Positions 28,566-38,135 are shown, counted from the first letter of the stretch. The stretch: 64,000 bases of DNA from Enterococcus sp. DIV2402 (GCF_017426705.2 NZ_CP147251.1:1650501-1714500), one strand, 5' to 3'. The notes: generated from the letters alone by a model not told the origin. Numbers and translations are program-made.

Positions 28566-31500
28566 ATGAAAAAAATTCTTGTTGCTAACCGTGGAGAAAT
28601 CGCGATTCGAGTATTTCGAGCGTGTGTGGAATTAAAAATAAAAACAGTAGCAATCTATGCAGAGGAAGATGAATATTCTGTTCATCGTTTTAAAGCAGAT
28701 GAAGCGTATTTAGTCGGTAAAGGCAAACGCCCAATTGATGCTTACTTAGATATTGAAGATATTATTCGTGTTGCAAAAGAATCAGGCGCTGAAGCGATTC
28801 ATCCAGGTTATGGTTTCTTATCAGAAAACCTAGAATTTTCTAAACGTTGTGAAGAAGAGGGAATTATTTTCATTGGCCCTACACCACATCATTTAGATAT
28901 TTTTGGTGATAAAATTAAAGCCAAAGAGGCAGCGATTGCAGCAGGTATTCAGTCCATTCCTGGGTCAAATGGTCCAGTTGAAACCGTTGAAGATGTTTTA
29001 GAATTCGCCAATAATCATGGCTATCCAGTTATGATTAAAGCAGCTCTTGGCGGAGGCGGACGCGGAATGCGTGTGGCTCATGATGAAAAAGAAGCACGTG
29101 ATGGTTATGAACGTGCGAAAAGTGAAGCGAAAGCAGCTTTTGGTAGTGATGAAGTATATGTTGAAAAATATATCGGTAATCCAAAGCATATCGAAGTACA
29201 AATTTTAGGGGACTCTCATGGAAATGTTGTTCACTTATTTGAGCGCGATTGCTCGGTTCAACGTCGTCACCAAAAAGTTGTAGAAGTTGCTCCATGTGTC
29301 TCCTTAAATGATGAACAACGTGCGGCAATCTGTAATGCTGCAGTTCAATTAATGAAACATGTTGATTACGTTAATGCTGGAACAGTAGAATTCTTAGTTG
29401 AAGACGATAAATTCTATTTCATCGAAGTAAACCCGCGTGTTCAAGTAGAGCATACAATTACTGAAATGATTACAGACATTGATATCGTAACCACACAAAT
29501 TTTAATTGCTCAAGGCAAAAACTTACACACAGAAATCGGTATTCCGACTCAAGATAAAATTACTTTTGAAGGTGCAGCCATTCAATGTCGTGTAACTACA
29601 GAAGATCCATTAAACGGATTTATGCCAGATACAGGTAAAATTGATACGTATCGTTCACCAGGTGGTTTTGGTGTGCGTTTAGACGTAGGTAATGCGTATG
29701 CTGGAGCAGTTGTAACACCGTATTTTGACTCTTTATTAGTAAAAGTCTGTACGCATGGTTCAACATTCCAACAAGCAATTGATAAAATGGAACGTTGCTT
29801 GAAAGAATTCCGTATCCGTGGGGTAGAAACAAACATTCCATTTATGCGTAATGTTGTTCGCCACCCACAATTCCGTTCAGGTGATGCAAAAACAATTTTC
29901 ATCGATACAACACCAGAATTGTTTGAATTCCCACGCACACGTGACCGTGGAAATAAAACAATGAAATATATCGGTGAAATCACAGTGAATGGTTTCCCTG
30001 GAATTGAAAAACAAACAAAACGTTTCTTTGATGAACCACGTATGCCTAAAAAATTAGAGCGAGTGGAAAATCTAGTAACTGCTAAAAATATTTTAGATGC
30101 AAAAGGTGCAGATGCTGTTGTTGAATGGATTAAAGAACAAAAAAATGTTTTATTAACAGATACAACATTCCGTGATGCGCATCAAAGTTTATTAGCAACT
30201 CGTGTTCGTACACATGATTTAGCGAAAATTGCTGGTAAAACAGAAGAAGCAATGCCACAATTATTCTCAAGTGAAATGTGGGGTGGAGCAACATTTGACG
30301 TTGCTTATCGTTTCTTAACAGAAGATCCTTGGGAAAGATTACGTATCTTACGTAAGAAAATGCCTAATACGTTATTGCAAATGCTATTCCGTGGTTCAAA
30401 TGCAGTCGGTTATTCAAATTATCCAGATAATGTCTTAGTTGAATTTATCAATGAAGCAGCACATCAAGGAATTGATGTTTTCCGTATTTTTGATAGCTTA
30501 AACTGGATTCCACAAATGGAAAAAAGTATTCAAGCAGTTCGTGATGCAGGTAAGATTGCTGAAGCAACAATTTGTTACACTGGAGACATTAATGATGCTT
30601 CTAGACCGAAATATTCATTGCAGTATTATAAAGATATGGCAAAAGAGCTGGAAGCATTAGGTGCACATACGATTGCGATTAAAGATATGGCAGGTTTATT
30701 GAAACCACAAGCATCTTATCGATTAATTAGCGAGTTAAAAGATACTGTAGATGTGCCAATTCATTTGCATACACATGATACAAGTGGTAACGGAATTATC
30801 ACGTATTCTGCAGCAGTAACAGCAGGCGTTGATATTGTCGATGTAGCGATGAGTGCGATGAGTAGCAATACAAGTCAACCAAGCTTGAGTAGTTTATACT
30901 ATGCTTTAGTTAATGGCAAACGCGTACCGGATATCAATATTGAAAATGTACAAGAATTGAATCATTATTGGGAAGATGTACGTATGTATTATCAACCATT
31001 TGAAAATGGCTTGAACGTTCCTCAAACAGAAGTTTATATGCATGAAATGCCTGGTGGACAATATTCTAATTTACAACAACAAGCAAAAGCAGTTGGTTTG
31101 GGCGATCGTTGGGATGAAATTAAGAAAATGTACCACAATGTAAATATGATGTTTGGTGATATTGTAAAAGTAACTCCTTCTTCTAAAGTAGTTGGAGATA
31201 TGGCGCTATTCATGGTTCAAAATAATTTAACAGAAGAAGATATTTATGAAAATGGTGAAACAATTAGCTTCCCAGAATCAGTAATTACTTTCTTCCAAGG
31301 TGAATTAGGTCAACCAACTGGCGGCTTCCCAGAAAAATTACAAAAAATTATTATCAAAGACCGTCCTGCTTATACAGACCGTCCGGGTGCTTTAGCAAAA
31401 CCGGTTGATTTTGAACAAGTAAAAGCAGAACTAGCTGAATTAATTGGCTACGAACCACAACATGATGAAGTATTGAGCTACTTGATGTATCCAGAAATTT

Positions 31501-31994
31501 TCTTAGCTTATCGCAAAGCTTACGAACAATTTGCTGATATCAAAGTCTTAGATACACCAACTTTCTTTAGTGGTATGCGTACAGGCGAAAAAATCAATGT
31601 TGAAATCGAAAAAGGTAAAAACTTGATTATTCGTTTAGATGAGATTGGTGATGCAGATATTGAAGGAAATCGTACGTTGTTCTTTAACTTGAATGGTCAA
31701 CGTCGTGAAATTTCAGTAAAAGATACTTCAATTAAGAGCACTGTTATTGCTAAGCGTAAAGCTGAGCCAACTAATAAAGAACAAATTGGTGCTACAATGT
31801 CTGGTTCGGTTTTACAAGTTTTAGTGAAAAAAGGAGACCAAGTGAAACGTGGGGATACATTGCTAGTTACAGAAGCAATGAAGATGGAAACATCAATTGA
31901 AGCACGCTTTGATGGTACAGTTGACCATGTATATGTTACTGAAGGTGAACCAATTTCATCTGGAGATTTATTAATCGAAGTAGCAGAAAAATAA
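28566..31994 (+). CDS. pyc: Pyruvate carboxylase
   Basis: Carboxylates pyruvate to oxaloacetate. 1142 residues in the full single-chain form: biotin carboxylase (1-450; HPGYGFLSEN, KAALGGGGRGMR, FIEVNPRVQVEHT), carboxyltransferase barrel (about 530-800; TTFRDAHQSLLATR, metal-binding HLHTHDTSG), the conserved PYC domain, and a C-terminal biotinyl domain with the biotin Lys in EAMKMET, 36 residues from the end. AGAGGAG precedes the ATG. The position after ftsW is ancestral in Bacilli. Confidence 0.96.
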   Translation: MKKILVANRGEIAIRVFRACVELKIKTVAIYAEEDEYSVHRFKADEAYLVGKGKRPIDAYLDIEDIIRVAKESGAEAIHPGYGFLSENLEFSKRCEEEGIIFIGPTPHHLDIFGDKIKAKEAAIAAGIQSIPGSNGPVETVEDVLEFANNHGYPVMIKAALGGGGRGMRVAHDEKEARDGYERAKSEAKAAFGSDEVYVEKYIGNPKHIEVQILGDSHGNVVHLFERDCSVQRRHQKVVEVAPCVSLNDEQRAAICNAAVQLMKHVDYVNAGTVEFLVEDDKFYFIEVNPRVQVEHTITEMITDIDIVTTQILIAQGKNLHTEIGIPTQDKITFEGAAIQCRVTTEDPLNGFMPDTGKIDTYRSPGGFGVRLDVGNAYAGAVVTPYFDSLLVKVCTHGSTFQQAIDKMERCLKEFRIRGVETNIPFMRNVVRHPQFRSGDAKTIFIDTTPELFEFPRTRDRGNKTMKYIGEITVNGFPGIEKQTKRFFDEPRMPKKLERVENLVTAKNILDAKGADAVVEWIKEQKNVLLTDTTFRDAHQSLLATRVRTHDLAKIAGKTEEAMPQLFSSEMWGGATFDVAYRFLTEDPWERLRILRKKMPNTLLQMLFRGSNAVGYSNYPDNVLVEFINEAAHQGIDVFRIFDSLNWIPQMEKSIQAVRDAGKIAEATICYTGDINDASRPKYSLQYYKDMAKELEALGAHTIAIKDMAGLLKPQASYRLISELKDTVDVPIHLHTHDTSGNGIITYSAAVTAGVDIVDVAMSAMSSNTSQPSLSSLYYALVNGKRVPDINIENVQELNHYWEDVRMYYQPFENGLNVPQTEVYMHEMPGGQYSNLQQQAKAVGLGDRWDEIKKMYHNVNMMFGDIVKVTPSSKVVGDMALFMVQNNLTEEDIYENGETISFPESVITFFQGELGQPTGGFPEKLQKIIIKDRPAYTDRPGALAKPVDFEQVKAELAELIGYEPQHDEVLSYLMYPEIFLAYRKAYEQFADIKVLDTPTFFSGMRTGEKINVEIEKGKNLIIRLDEIGDADIEGNRTLFFNLNGQRREISVKDTSIKSTVIAKRKAEPTNKEQIGATMSGSVLQVLVKKGDQVKRGDTLLVTEAMKMETSIEARFDGTVDHVYVTEGEPISSGDLLIEVAEK

Positions 31995-32012
31995 CGAAAG
32001 GCTGGAATCAGC

Positions 32013-33143
32013 ATGAAACATCGAGGAATATTATTTAGTGTCATTTTCATAGGATGTACATTTCTGTTGTATATGTATCCTGTGTGGTTTCCTCATGTTT
32101 CTTCTGATCCGTCTAATAAAAGTGAAATTCGAAGAGATCCACCGGCGACATCTTGGAACTATGAACCAATTGCGACGGATGGGTTTGCCAAATGGATAGG
32201 GCAAAAACTAACGGATTTCGAAACGGTTTATGGAGATCCAGAAGAGGTGTATTCTTCTGGATTTTCTTTTGTTATTCATCAATATTTTATAGACGATCAG
32301 ACATATTTGGAAGTTAACACAGAAGGTAATCGTATCACTAGTATTAAATTTTTAGGAAAAGAAAACACCGATATTGCACCCTTTCAATTTGGTATGACAA
32401 TGAATGAATTAGCAAAAATTACGATGATTTACCCCAATTTTACGCTTAATCATGACGGGAAGATTATCGCGTTTGAATTGATGGAAGATGATATGAATTA
32501 TCGACCATTAATCGCTTTTGATAACGGAACTTTCGCAATGTTATTTTTTAGTCAGAAAAAAGGTGAGAGTTCGTTATATAGTGTGATGTACTTGGATAAA
32601 GAAACATTATTGCAACTTGAACCGTATCAATTAACTGATGGAGTATCGTCTCGTTTTACTATGGAAGAAGATGCAGATTGGGAGATTATTAATCAAAACA
32701 AACAAGAGCAAAGCAAAAACTTATTTCAATTTTTAAGAAATTATGATCGTTTGCCGGAATTTATTTTAGATACTAAAAATCAAATGCTTGGGGAACAAAT
32801 TTTGGGCTCTTTTTTCTCAAAAACAGAAGATTTCTTAACTACTGAGCGTACCCAGCAATTAAAAAGAATTCAAAGTGGTACCGAAGATGGCCGTTTTACC
32901 TTATCTCGCTCTGAAATGGAAGATGTTCTAAAGGAATTTTCAGCAACCACTGCGAGTGTCTATTTAGAATTACCCGTTTATGACCCAACGTTTACTATTT
33001 TGACGTGGTATAGCACGCCGTATTTACATACGCGTTTTATGCATCAAGATCCTGAGTCTTTAGGAATTGCCTTTTCAAAAGAGAATGTGGTAGTCTTATT
33101 ACAGAAATTAGAAAATAAAACAGAGGACAGTGACGCCAATTGA
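32013..33143 (+). CDS. CAP-associated domain protein, YlbC-like
   Basis: 376 residues: one N-terminal hydrophobic segment (GILFSVIFIGCTFLLYMYPVW), then an extracytoplasmic part. The region from about 65 to 190 (WIGQKLTDFETVYGDPEEV, PFQFGMTMNELAKI) fits the CAP-associated N-terminal domain of Bacillus YlbC. The C-terminal half sits where YlbC has a CAP domain but shows little of that signature (HTRFMHQDPESLGIAFS is the nearest), so it may be degenerate. Position between pyc and ylbF supports the YlbC identity. Function unknown. Confidence 0.75.
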   Translation: MKHRGILFSVIFIGCTFLLYMYPVWFPHVSSDPSNKSEIRRDPPATSWNYEPIATDGFAKWIGQKLTDFETVYGDPEEVYSSGFSFVIHQYFIDDQTYLEVNTEGNRITSIKFLGKENTDIAPFQFGMTMNELAKITMIYPNFTLNHDGKIIAFELMEDDMNYRPLIAFDNGTFAMLFFSQKKGESSLYSVMYLDKETLLQLEPYQLTDGVSSRFTMEEDADWEIINQNKQEQSKNLFQFLRNYDRLPEFILDTKNQMLGEQILGSFFSKTEDFLTTERTQQLKRIQSGTEDGRFTLSRSEMEDVLKEFSATTASVYLELPVYDPTFTILTWYSTPYLHTRFMHQDPESLGIAFSKENVVVLLQKLENKTEDSDAN

Positions 33144-33565
33144 TTTACGATGATCAATTTTTTGAAATAGAAGACCAGGTACAAAAATTATTAACGTGTT
33201 TGAAACGAAGTCAGACATTTCAAACATATATTGATAATAAGAAAATTTTATATGAAGATGCAGATGTACAAGGAATAAGAACGGACTTTTTAACTAAAAA
33301 AGAATCTTTTGACCGTGTTGCAGCTTATGGAGGGTATGCACCTGATCATCGCGAGAAGCAACGAGCTTTGCGAAAATCAAAGCGTGCATTAGATTTACAT
33401 CCGCTAGTTGCTGAGTTTCGCTTTTCAGAAACAGAACTGCAAGGAATTTTAGATGAAATGGGTATAAAAATTGCCCATTGTATTTCAGACGATATTAAAG
33501 TAGATACAGGAAATCCATTCTTTGAAACAAAATCAAGTTGTGGAGGGAAATGCCATGTCAGTTAA
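33140..33565 (+). CDS. ylbF: YlbF/RicF family regulator
   Basis: 141 residues. Helical YlbF domain with the family's C-terminal cysteine tail (SSCGGKCHVS). In Bacillus, YlbF (RicF) forms a complex with YmcA and YaaT that binds iron-sulfur clusters and promotes RNA maturation through RNase Y. TTG start at 33140 overlaps the upstream stop codon; AGAGGA is about 11 bases ahead. The partners are not in this window. The Cys tail suggests cluster binding is kept. Confidence 0.85.
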   Translation: MIYDDQFFEIEDQVQKLLTCLKRSQTFQTYIDNKKILYEDADVQGIRTDFLTKKESFDRVAAYGGYAPDHREKQRALRKSKRALDLHPLVAEFRFSETELQGILDEMGIKIAHCISDDIKVDTGNPFFETKSSCGGKCHVS

Positions 33566-33899
33566 CACTGAGGAATTTACGATGCAAAAAAGACGAGGAC
33601 TGATTGTCTGGGTGTATAGTTTGCGTCAGTTAAAGAACTTAAGACGTTTCGGATTTGTTCATTATGTTTCAAGACGCATGAAATATGTAGTGATGTATGT
33701 GAATGAAGAAAATGTTGAAGAGAACCGAGAAAAAATTGAACGCCTTCATTTTGTGCGTAATGTAGACATTTCTCACCGTCCAGATATCGAAATGAACTTC
33801 GCCGAAAAAATTGGCACCAAAGCGGCCTTCCAAGTAACCGAAGACAAAGACGATATTGAAGAACGAAATACAACAATTCGCCTAGCCGAAAACGTATAG
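33555..33899 (+). CDS. ylbG: YlbG family protein (DUF2129)
   Basis: 114 residues, cytosolic, with the family core KRRGLIVWVYSLRQLKNLRRFG and RMKYVVMYVN. Unknown biochemical role, always near ylbF in Bacilli. I start at ATG 33555, 7 bases after GGAGGG; the in-frame ATG at 33522 lies further inside ylbF. The overlap with ylbF is 11 bases. The C-terminus runs longer than in short homologues (KDDIEERNTTIRLAENV). Confidence 0.82.
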   Translation: MSVNTEEFTMQKRRGLIVWVYSLRQLKNLRRFGFVHYVSRRMKYVVMYVNEENVEENREKIERLHFVRNVDISHRPDIEMNFAEKIGTKAAFQVTEDKDDIEERNTTIRLAENV

Positions 33900-33938
33900 C
33901 AAAGAAGGTTGGACTGCAAAGCCCAGCCTATTTGCTGT

Positions 33939-34071
33939 GAATCACTGCGATTCGCCGACTGTAAGGAGAGCGAGAGCAGCTGATGAACAGCACTAGCAGA
34001 GCGAAGCGAGGGTAGTCACCCTCCCGAATCACTGCGATTGTCCGACTGTAAGGAGAGCGAGAGCAGCTGAT
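33939..34071. repeat. Structured intergenic repeat element (two 46-bp direct repeats)
   Basis: Copy 1 (33939-33984) and copy 2 (34026-34071) agree at 44 of 46 positions and lie 87 bases apart. Each holds a small hairpin GAATC-ACTGC-GATT(C). The 41-base middle contains GAGGGT-AGTC-ACCCTC (34008-34023), a perfect 6-bp hairpin. The block is more GC-rich than its surroundings and interrupts an operon whose other gaps are mostly under 30 bases. Probably a dispersed REP-like or mobile non-coding element; other genomic copies cannot be checked here. Confidence 0.65.
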
Positions 34072-34109
34072 AAATAAAAGAGAATATAGCCGATGAAAGG
34101 AACAACCGT

Positions 34110-34664
34110 ATGCGTGTAGTATCAGGAACTTATCGTGGTCGCCGTTTGAAAAGTTTAGATGGTGATAATACACGACCAACCTCTGACAAGGTAAAAGAAT
34201 CGATTTTTAATATGATTGGTCCGTATTTTGATGGAGGCAAAGTGTTAGATTTATTTGCAGGCAGTGGTGGATTAGCCATTGAAGCAATTTCTAGAGGAAT
34301 GGAGCACGCTGTTTGTGTTGACCGTAGTTATCCTGCAATGAAAGTGATTCAAGAAAATATTAAAATTACGAAAGAGCCCGAGAAATTTACGACTCTTAAA
34401 ATGGATGCTAATCAAGCGATACAAAAATTATCTCATGGAGAAAATTCTTTTGATTTGATTTTGTTAGATCCGCCCTATGCAAAACAGCAAATTGTCACGC
34501 AATTAGAAAAGATGTTAGATGAAAATCTATTGAATTCAGACTGTTTAGTTGTTTGTGAAACAGATAAGGGTGTTGTTTTGCCAGAGGAACTGCAAACACT
34601 TGTCCAAATTAGACATCAGGTGTATGGGATGTCAGCAGTTACTATTTATAGAAATGAGGTCTAA
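34110..34664 (+). CDS. rsmD: 16S rRNA (guanine(966)-N(2))-methyltransferase
   Basis: SAM-dependent methylation of G966 in 16S rRNA. 184 residues. [13 protein letters not shown] start, [19 protein letters not shown]-binding [15 protein letters not shown] and catalytic [11 protein letters not shown]. coaD follows after 6 bases, the usual pair. The gene lies 210 bases after ylbG because of the inserted repeat element. Confidence 0.95.
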   Translation: MRVVSGTYRGRRLKSLDGDNTRPTSDKVKESIFNMIGPYFDGGKVLDLFAGSGGLAIEAISRGMEHAVCVDRSYPAMKVIQENIKITKEPEKFTTLKMDANQAIQKLSHGENSFDLILLDPPYAKQQIVTQLEKMLDENLLNSDCLVVCETDKGVVLPEELQTLVQIRHQVYGMSAVTIYRNEV

Positions 34665-35147
<483 letters not shown>

Positions 35148-35152
35148 TTAAA

Positions 35153-36193
35153 ATGAAAAATAGAACCTCTGTCAATTATCTTTTATCTATTGTGGTGGCG
35201 TTGACAATTGTGGCAAGTGTCTTTATTCCATTGCCTTATTATATTGAACAGCCCGGCTCGACCATTGATTTAAAAGAACTCGTTACAGTCAACGACCAAA
35301 AAGATGATAATCCTGGTTCATTTTCGCTAACGTCAGTAGGGATTCGCCAAGCATCAGTTGTTACAGCAATTAAAGCCAAGTTTGATCCTTTTGAAGATGT
35401 CGTTAGTGAAAAAGAACTATTTGGGGAGTCAAGTGGTGCGGAATATGACCGTATTCAACAATATTATATGACTTCATCCCAAAATAATGCGATTGAGCAA
35501 GCATTAAAACAAGCGAAACGTCCGTATCATTTCGACTACAAAGGTGTCTATGTGATGGGAATTGAATCCAATTCCAATTTCATCGATAAAATTTCTGTAG
35601 GAGACACAGTTACTAAAGTTGATGGTAAAACGTTTAAGAACACCCAAGAATTTATGAGTTATGTTCAAGGGAAAAAAGCCAATGATGAAGTAACGATAAC
35701 TTATCTTCAAGATGGCGAAGAGAAAGAAGCCACGGCTAAATTAATTACTTTAGAGGCAAATAAAAAAGCTGGGATTGGCATTACTTTAGTCGATCATACA
35801 GAAATTCAATCAGATGACAAAATTGATTTCCACGTAGAAAATATTGGAGGTCCTTCTGCGGGATTAATGTTTACTTTAGAAATATATGAACAGTTAGTCG
35901 ATCAGGATTTGCGTAAAGGGAAAAACATTGCGGGGACTGGAACCATGAATAACGATGGAACCATTGGTCGTATTGGAGGAATCGATAAAAAAGTTGCCAG
36001 TGCTAGTAAAGAAGGCGTTGAAATTTTCTTTGCACCTGACGATGAGATTACTGCAGAACAAAAAGCTGCCTATCCCGAATTAAAAACCAACTACGAAGAA
36101 GCCGTAGAAGCAATGAAAAAAATTAAATCAGATATGAAAATTGTCCCTGTAAAAACATTACAGGATGCATTAGATTATCTTGAAAAAATGTAA
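35153..36193 (+). CDS. sepM: Lon-like PDZ membrane protease SepM/YlbL
   Basis: 346 residues. One N-terminal membrane helix (LLSIVVALTIVASVFIP), then an external PDZ domain (about 115-195; GVYVMGIESNSNF, ISVGDTVTKVDGK) and a Lon-type protease domain with the Ser in IGGPSAGLMFTLE and the Lys in GGIDKKVASASKEG. In streptococci SepM trims the competence peptide CSP; in Bacillus the homologue is YlbL. I chose ATG 35153; a GTG at 35144 overlapping the coaD stop is possible. Last gene of the ylaN run. Confidence 0.88.
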   Translation: MKNRTSVNYLLSIVVALTIVASVFIPLPYYIEQPGSTIDLKELVTVNDQKDDNPGSFSLTSVGIRQASVVTAIKAKFDPFEDVVSEKELFGESSGAEYDRIQQYYMTSSQNNAIEQALKQAKRPYHFDYKGVYVMGIESNSNFIDKISVGDTVTKVDGKTFKNTQEFMSYVQGKKANDEVTITYLQDGEEKEATAKLITLEANKKAGIGITLVDHTEIQSDDKIDFHVENIGGPSAGLMFTLEIYEQLVDQDLRKGKNIAGTGTMNNDGTIGRIGGIDKKVASASKEGVEIFFAPDDEITAEQKAAYPELKTNYEEAVEAMKKIKSDMKIVPVKTLQDALDYLEKM

Positions 36194-36198
36194 GGGTG

Positions 36199-36231
36199 AA
36201 ATCGAAGCAGATATTCTGTTTCGATTTTTTG
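36199..36231 (+). terminator. Terminator of the ylaN-sepM run
   Basis: AAATCGAA-n-CAG with CTG-n-TTCGATTT, loop ATATT, then T-run. Confidence 0.75.
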
Positions 36232-36278
36232 TTTTCGCAAAAAAGCATAAGATACAAATAGGTTCCTACTTTAAATTA

Positions 36279-36287
36279 TGATATACT
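36279..36287 (+). promoter_or_regulatory. Extended -10 promoter of the DUF1149 gene
   Basis: TGATATACT with the -10 TATACT at 36282-36287, 23 bases before the start codon. Confidence 0.5.
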
Positions 36288-36309
36288 TTCGTTAAGGAGC
36301 GTGAGAAGT

Positions 36310-36696
36310 TTGGAAATAAAAAGACAAAAACCAGTAGTTGAAACATATCACTTTGATATGCGTAATCCAGAGCAAGAAGCAGAAACAAAATTAAACGTTG
36401 GTTTTGCGCCATTAAAACCACAAGAAAATTATCCAGAAGAAAATACAGTTTTAGGTGCTCGTTTGCAATTTGAAGTGGTCTTCCCAGAGTTTATTATTAG
36501 TGGAGCGATTGGACAAATCAATCATATTGTCAATCGTAAAATCACAGGCCCTAATGACCTATCAAAGGTTGAAGCAGATGAATTAGTTGAACCTTTATTT
36601 GAAATGCTGCAACGTTTAACATACGAAGTAACAGAAATTGTCACAGATCAACCAGGTATCAAATTAAACTTTAACAATCAAGAAAATGAGGATTGA
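36310..36696 (+). CDS. DUF1149 family protein
   Basis: 128 residues, cytosolic, beginning MEIKRQKPVVETYHFD. Restricted to Lactobacillales as far as I know; a SecB-like fold has been suggested for the family, which I cannot test here. TTG start at 36310 was chosen because AAGGAG (36295-36300) is 9 bases ahead; a GTG directly abutting that site cannot be used. The VOC gene starts 5 bases after its stop. Confidence 0.8.
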   Translation: MEIKRQKPVVETYHFDMRNPEQEAETKLNVGFAPLKPQENYPEENTVLGARLQFEVVFPEFIISGAIGQINHIVNRKITGPNDLSKVEADELVEPLFEMLQRLTYEVTEIVTDQPGIKLNFNNQENED

Positions 36697-36701
36697 TAGC
36701 T

Positions 36702-37073
36702 ATGTTTTCAAATGAGATGCAAGTGATGATTTATGTAGATGATGTTCCCGCAGCAGTTGATTTTTGGACAGAATTGGGATTTATCGTGATTGAAAAACAA
36801 GAATTAGACGGAACACTTGTCGTTGAAATTGCAGCGTCAAGTGATGCGCAAACCCATTTTGTTTTATATGATCGTGAATTTATTGAACGTCATTCACCAG
36901 AAGTTGCGACAAATTCACCATCAATTATGTTTGTTTCTAATCAAATTGTCGATTTATATAAAAAACTATTATCTATGGATGTTGAAGTTGGCGAATTGAT
37001 TCAAATGGAAGAACAAATGGTCTTTAATTTTGCAGACCGTGATGGAAATTATTACGCTGTTTCAGGTAAATAA
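36702..37073 (+). CDS. VOC (glyoxalase/bleomycin-resistance fold) protein
   Basis: 123 residues, beta-alpha-beta-beta-beta repeats typical of the VOC superfamily: MQVMIYVDDVPAAVDFWTELGF at the N-terminus and VFNFADRDGNYYAVSG at the end. Usual metal ligands are only partly visible, so enzyme activity is uncertain. ATG 36702 chosen over TTG 36693. Probably co-transcribed with the DUF1149 gene. Confidence 0.78.
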   Translation: MFSNEMQVMIYVDDVPAAVDFWTELGFIVIEKQELDGTLVVEIAASSDAQTHFVLYDREFIERHSPEVATNSPSIMFVSNQIVDLYKKLLSMDVEVGELIQMEEQMVFNFADRDGNYYAVSGK

Positions 37074-37114
37074 AAAATGATTCATCGTATGTTATTGCGA
37101 TGAATCATTTTTTT
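37074..37114. terminator. Bidirectional terminator
   Basis: AAATGATTCATCG and its complement CGATGAATCATTT form a 13-bp stem. T-runs on both strands let it end the VOC gene (+) and the small minus-strand gene (37113-37205). Confidence 0.85.
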
Positions 37115-37205
37115 ATTTTTGACAATCATTCGCAATAGCACCTGTACGAATGGATTCTTTCATTTCTGCTTTAAATTGTAACCAATAGTGTGTCCATTTC
37201 TTCAA
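37113..37205 (-). CDS. Unrecognised 30-residue small protein
   Basis: A TTG-started frame of 30 codons on the minus strand; the peptide begins MKKWTHYWLQFKAEMKE and ends ANDCQK, likely one amphipathic helix with a Cys near the end. It has its own promoter (TTGCGC-17-TATACT on the minus strand), an AAGGA 10 bases before TTG, and the bidirectional terminator at its stop. A GTG nine bases further up is also in frame but too close to AAGGA. I know no family. The complete gene-like architecture is the main support. Confidence 0.5.
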   Translation of the reverse strand: MKKWTHYWLQFKAEMKESIRTGAIANDCQK

Positions 37206-37227
37206 TGTGCTCACATCCTTGTTTTTT

Positions 37228-37256
37228 AGTATAGCGACTTCCTAAATAAAGCGCAA
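37228..37256 (-). promoter_or_regulatory. Promoter of the small minus-strand gene
   Basis: On the minus strand TTGCGC (37256-37251) and TATACT (37233-37228) with 17-base spacing. The predicted start falls just before the AAGGA. Confidence 0.55.
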
Positions 37257-37316
37257 ATAATTATCCATGAATTTGCTTGAAAAAAGGCGTATACTTAAGA
37301 AAAGGGGATGAAGAAT

Positions 37317-38051
37317 ATGAAACCATATGTTTATGTGATTAGCGATATTCATGGTCAACTTGATTTGTTTAAGAAATTATTAGAAAGCTTTGATCCAGTT
37401 CATCATCAACTAGTTTTAATTGGTGACTTAAATGATCGAGGAAAAAAAAGCAAAGAATGTTTTTTATTAGGAAAAGAATTAGTTGAAAAATATGGTGCGA
37501 TTTATCTTCGAGGGAATCATGAAGAATATTTTTTACAATTTTTGCATGCGCCGGAAGATTGGATGACAGGTTATGTACGTAATGGTGGCAAAGAAACTAT
37601 TGATAGTTTGCTTCATCCTGGAGCGACAGAGGAGTATTCACCTACGGAAATTGCGATGATGATACGTTCTCGTTACAAAGACTTAGTTGATTTTTTGATG
37701 GATCGTCCATTGAGTTTTGAGTGGGGCAAGTATTTATTTGTCCATGCCGGAGTGGATTTAACAAAAAAGGATTGGAAAGAAACCGATCCTCGTGATTTTA
37801 TTTGGATTCGAGACTCGTTTCATACAGGGAAAAATAATACAGGAAAAACAATTGTCTTTGGTCATACGATCACACCGATGTTACACGGAGATATGAAAAC
37901 CACAGATTTATGGATTTCTGATCATAAAATCGGAATTGATGGTGGAGCGGTGTTTGGTGGTTCGGTTCATGGAGTGATTTTTGACCAAAAAGGAATTGTT
38001 CAAGATATTGAATATCAAAATGTGTCTGGTCCATGGCAACCAGATTTTTAA
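37317..38051 (+). CDS. Metallophosphoesterase, PPP-type
   Basis: 244 residues with the two-metal phosphoesterase motifs: ISDIHGQ, GDLNDRGKKSKE (variant of GDxxDRG), LRGNHEEYF, VHAGVDL and FGHTI. Could be a protein Ser/Thr phosphatase or a diadenosine tetraphosphatase-like hydrolase; the motifs do not decide. ATG 37317 chosen, 9 bases after AAAGGGG; the ATG at 37308 abuts that site. Divergent from the small minus-strand gene. Confidence 0.8.
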   Translation: MKPYVYVISDIHGQLDLFKKLLESFDPVHHQLVLIGDLNDRGKKSKECFLLGKELVEKYGAIYLRGNHEEYFLQFLHAPEDWMTGYVRNGGKETIDSLLHPGATEEYSPTEIAMMIRSRYKDLVDFLMDRPLSFEWGKYLFVHAGVDLTKKDWKETDPRDFIWIRDSFHTGKNNTGKTIVFGHTITPMLHGDMKTTDLWISDHKIGIDGGAVFGGSVHGVIFDQKGIVQDIEYQNVSGPWQPDF

Positions 38052-38057
38052 ACGGAG

Positions 38058-38094
38058 AACGCAGATGGGAACATATCCATCTGTGTTTATTTTA
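38058..38094 (+). terminator. Terminator after the phosphoesterase gene
   Basis: AACGCAGATGG/CCATCTGTGTT stem (one G-U pair), then TTATTTTAT. Confidence 0.65.
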
Positions 38095-38135
38095 TGTTAA
38101 ACTTAAGAAGATGTTTGAGGAAAGGAATTTAACAA

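Noticed and set aside
32013..33143. Calling the YlbC-like protein a full CAP-domain protein
   Set aside because: The N-terminal CAP-associated region fits, but the His/Glu/Cys features of a CAP domain are not visible in the C-terminal half.
33928..34179. 83-codon minus-strand frame with a repeated [11 protein letters not shown] motif
   Set aside because: The peptide repeat is only the translation of the two 46-bp DNA repeats, and the frame runs into rsmD on the opposite strand.
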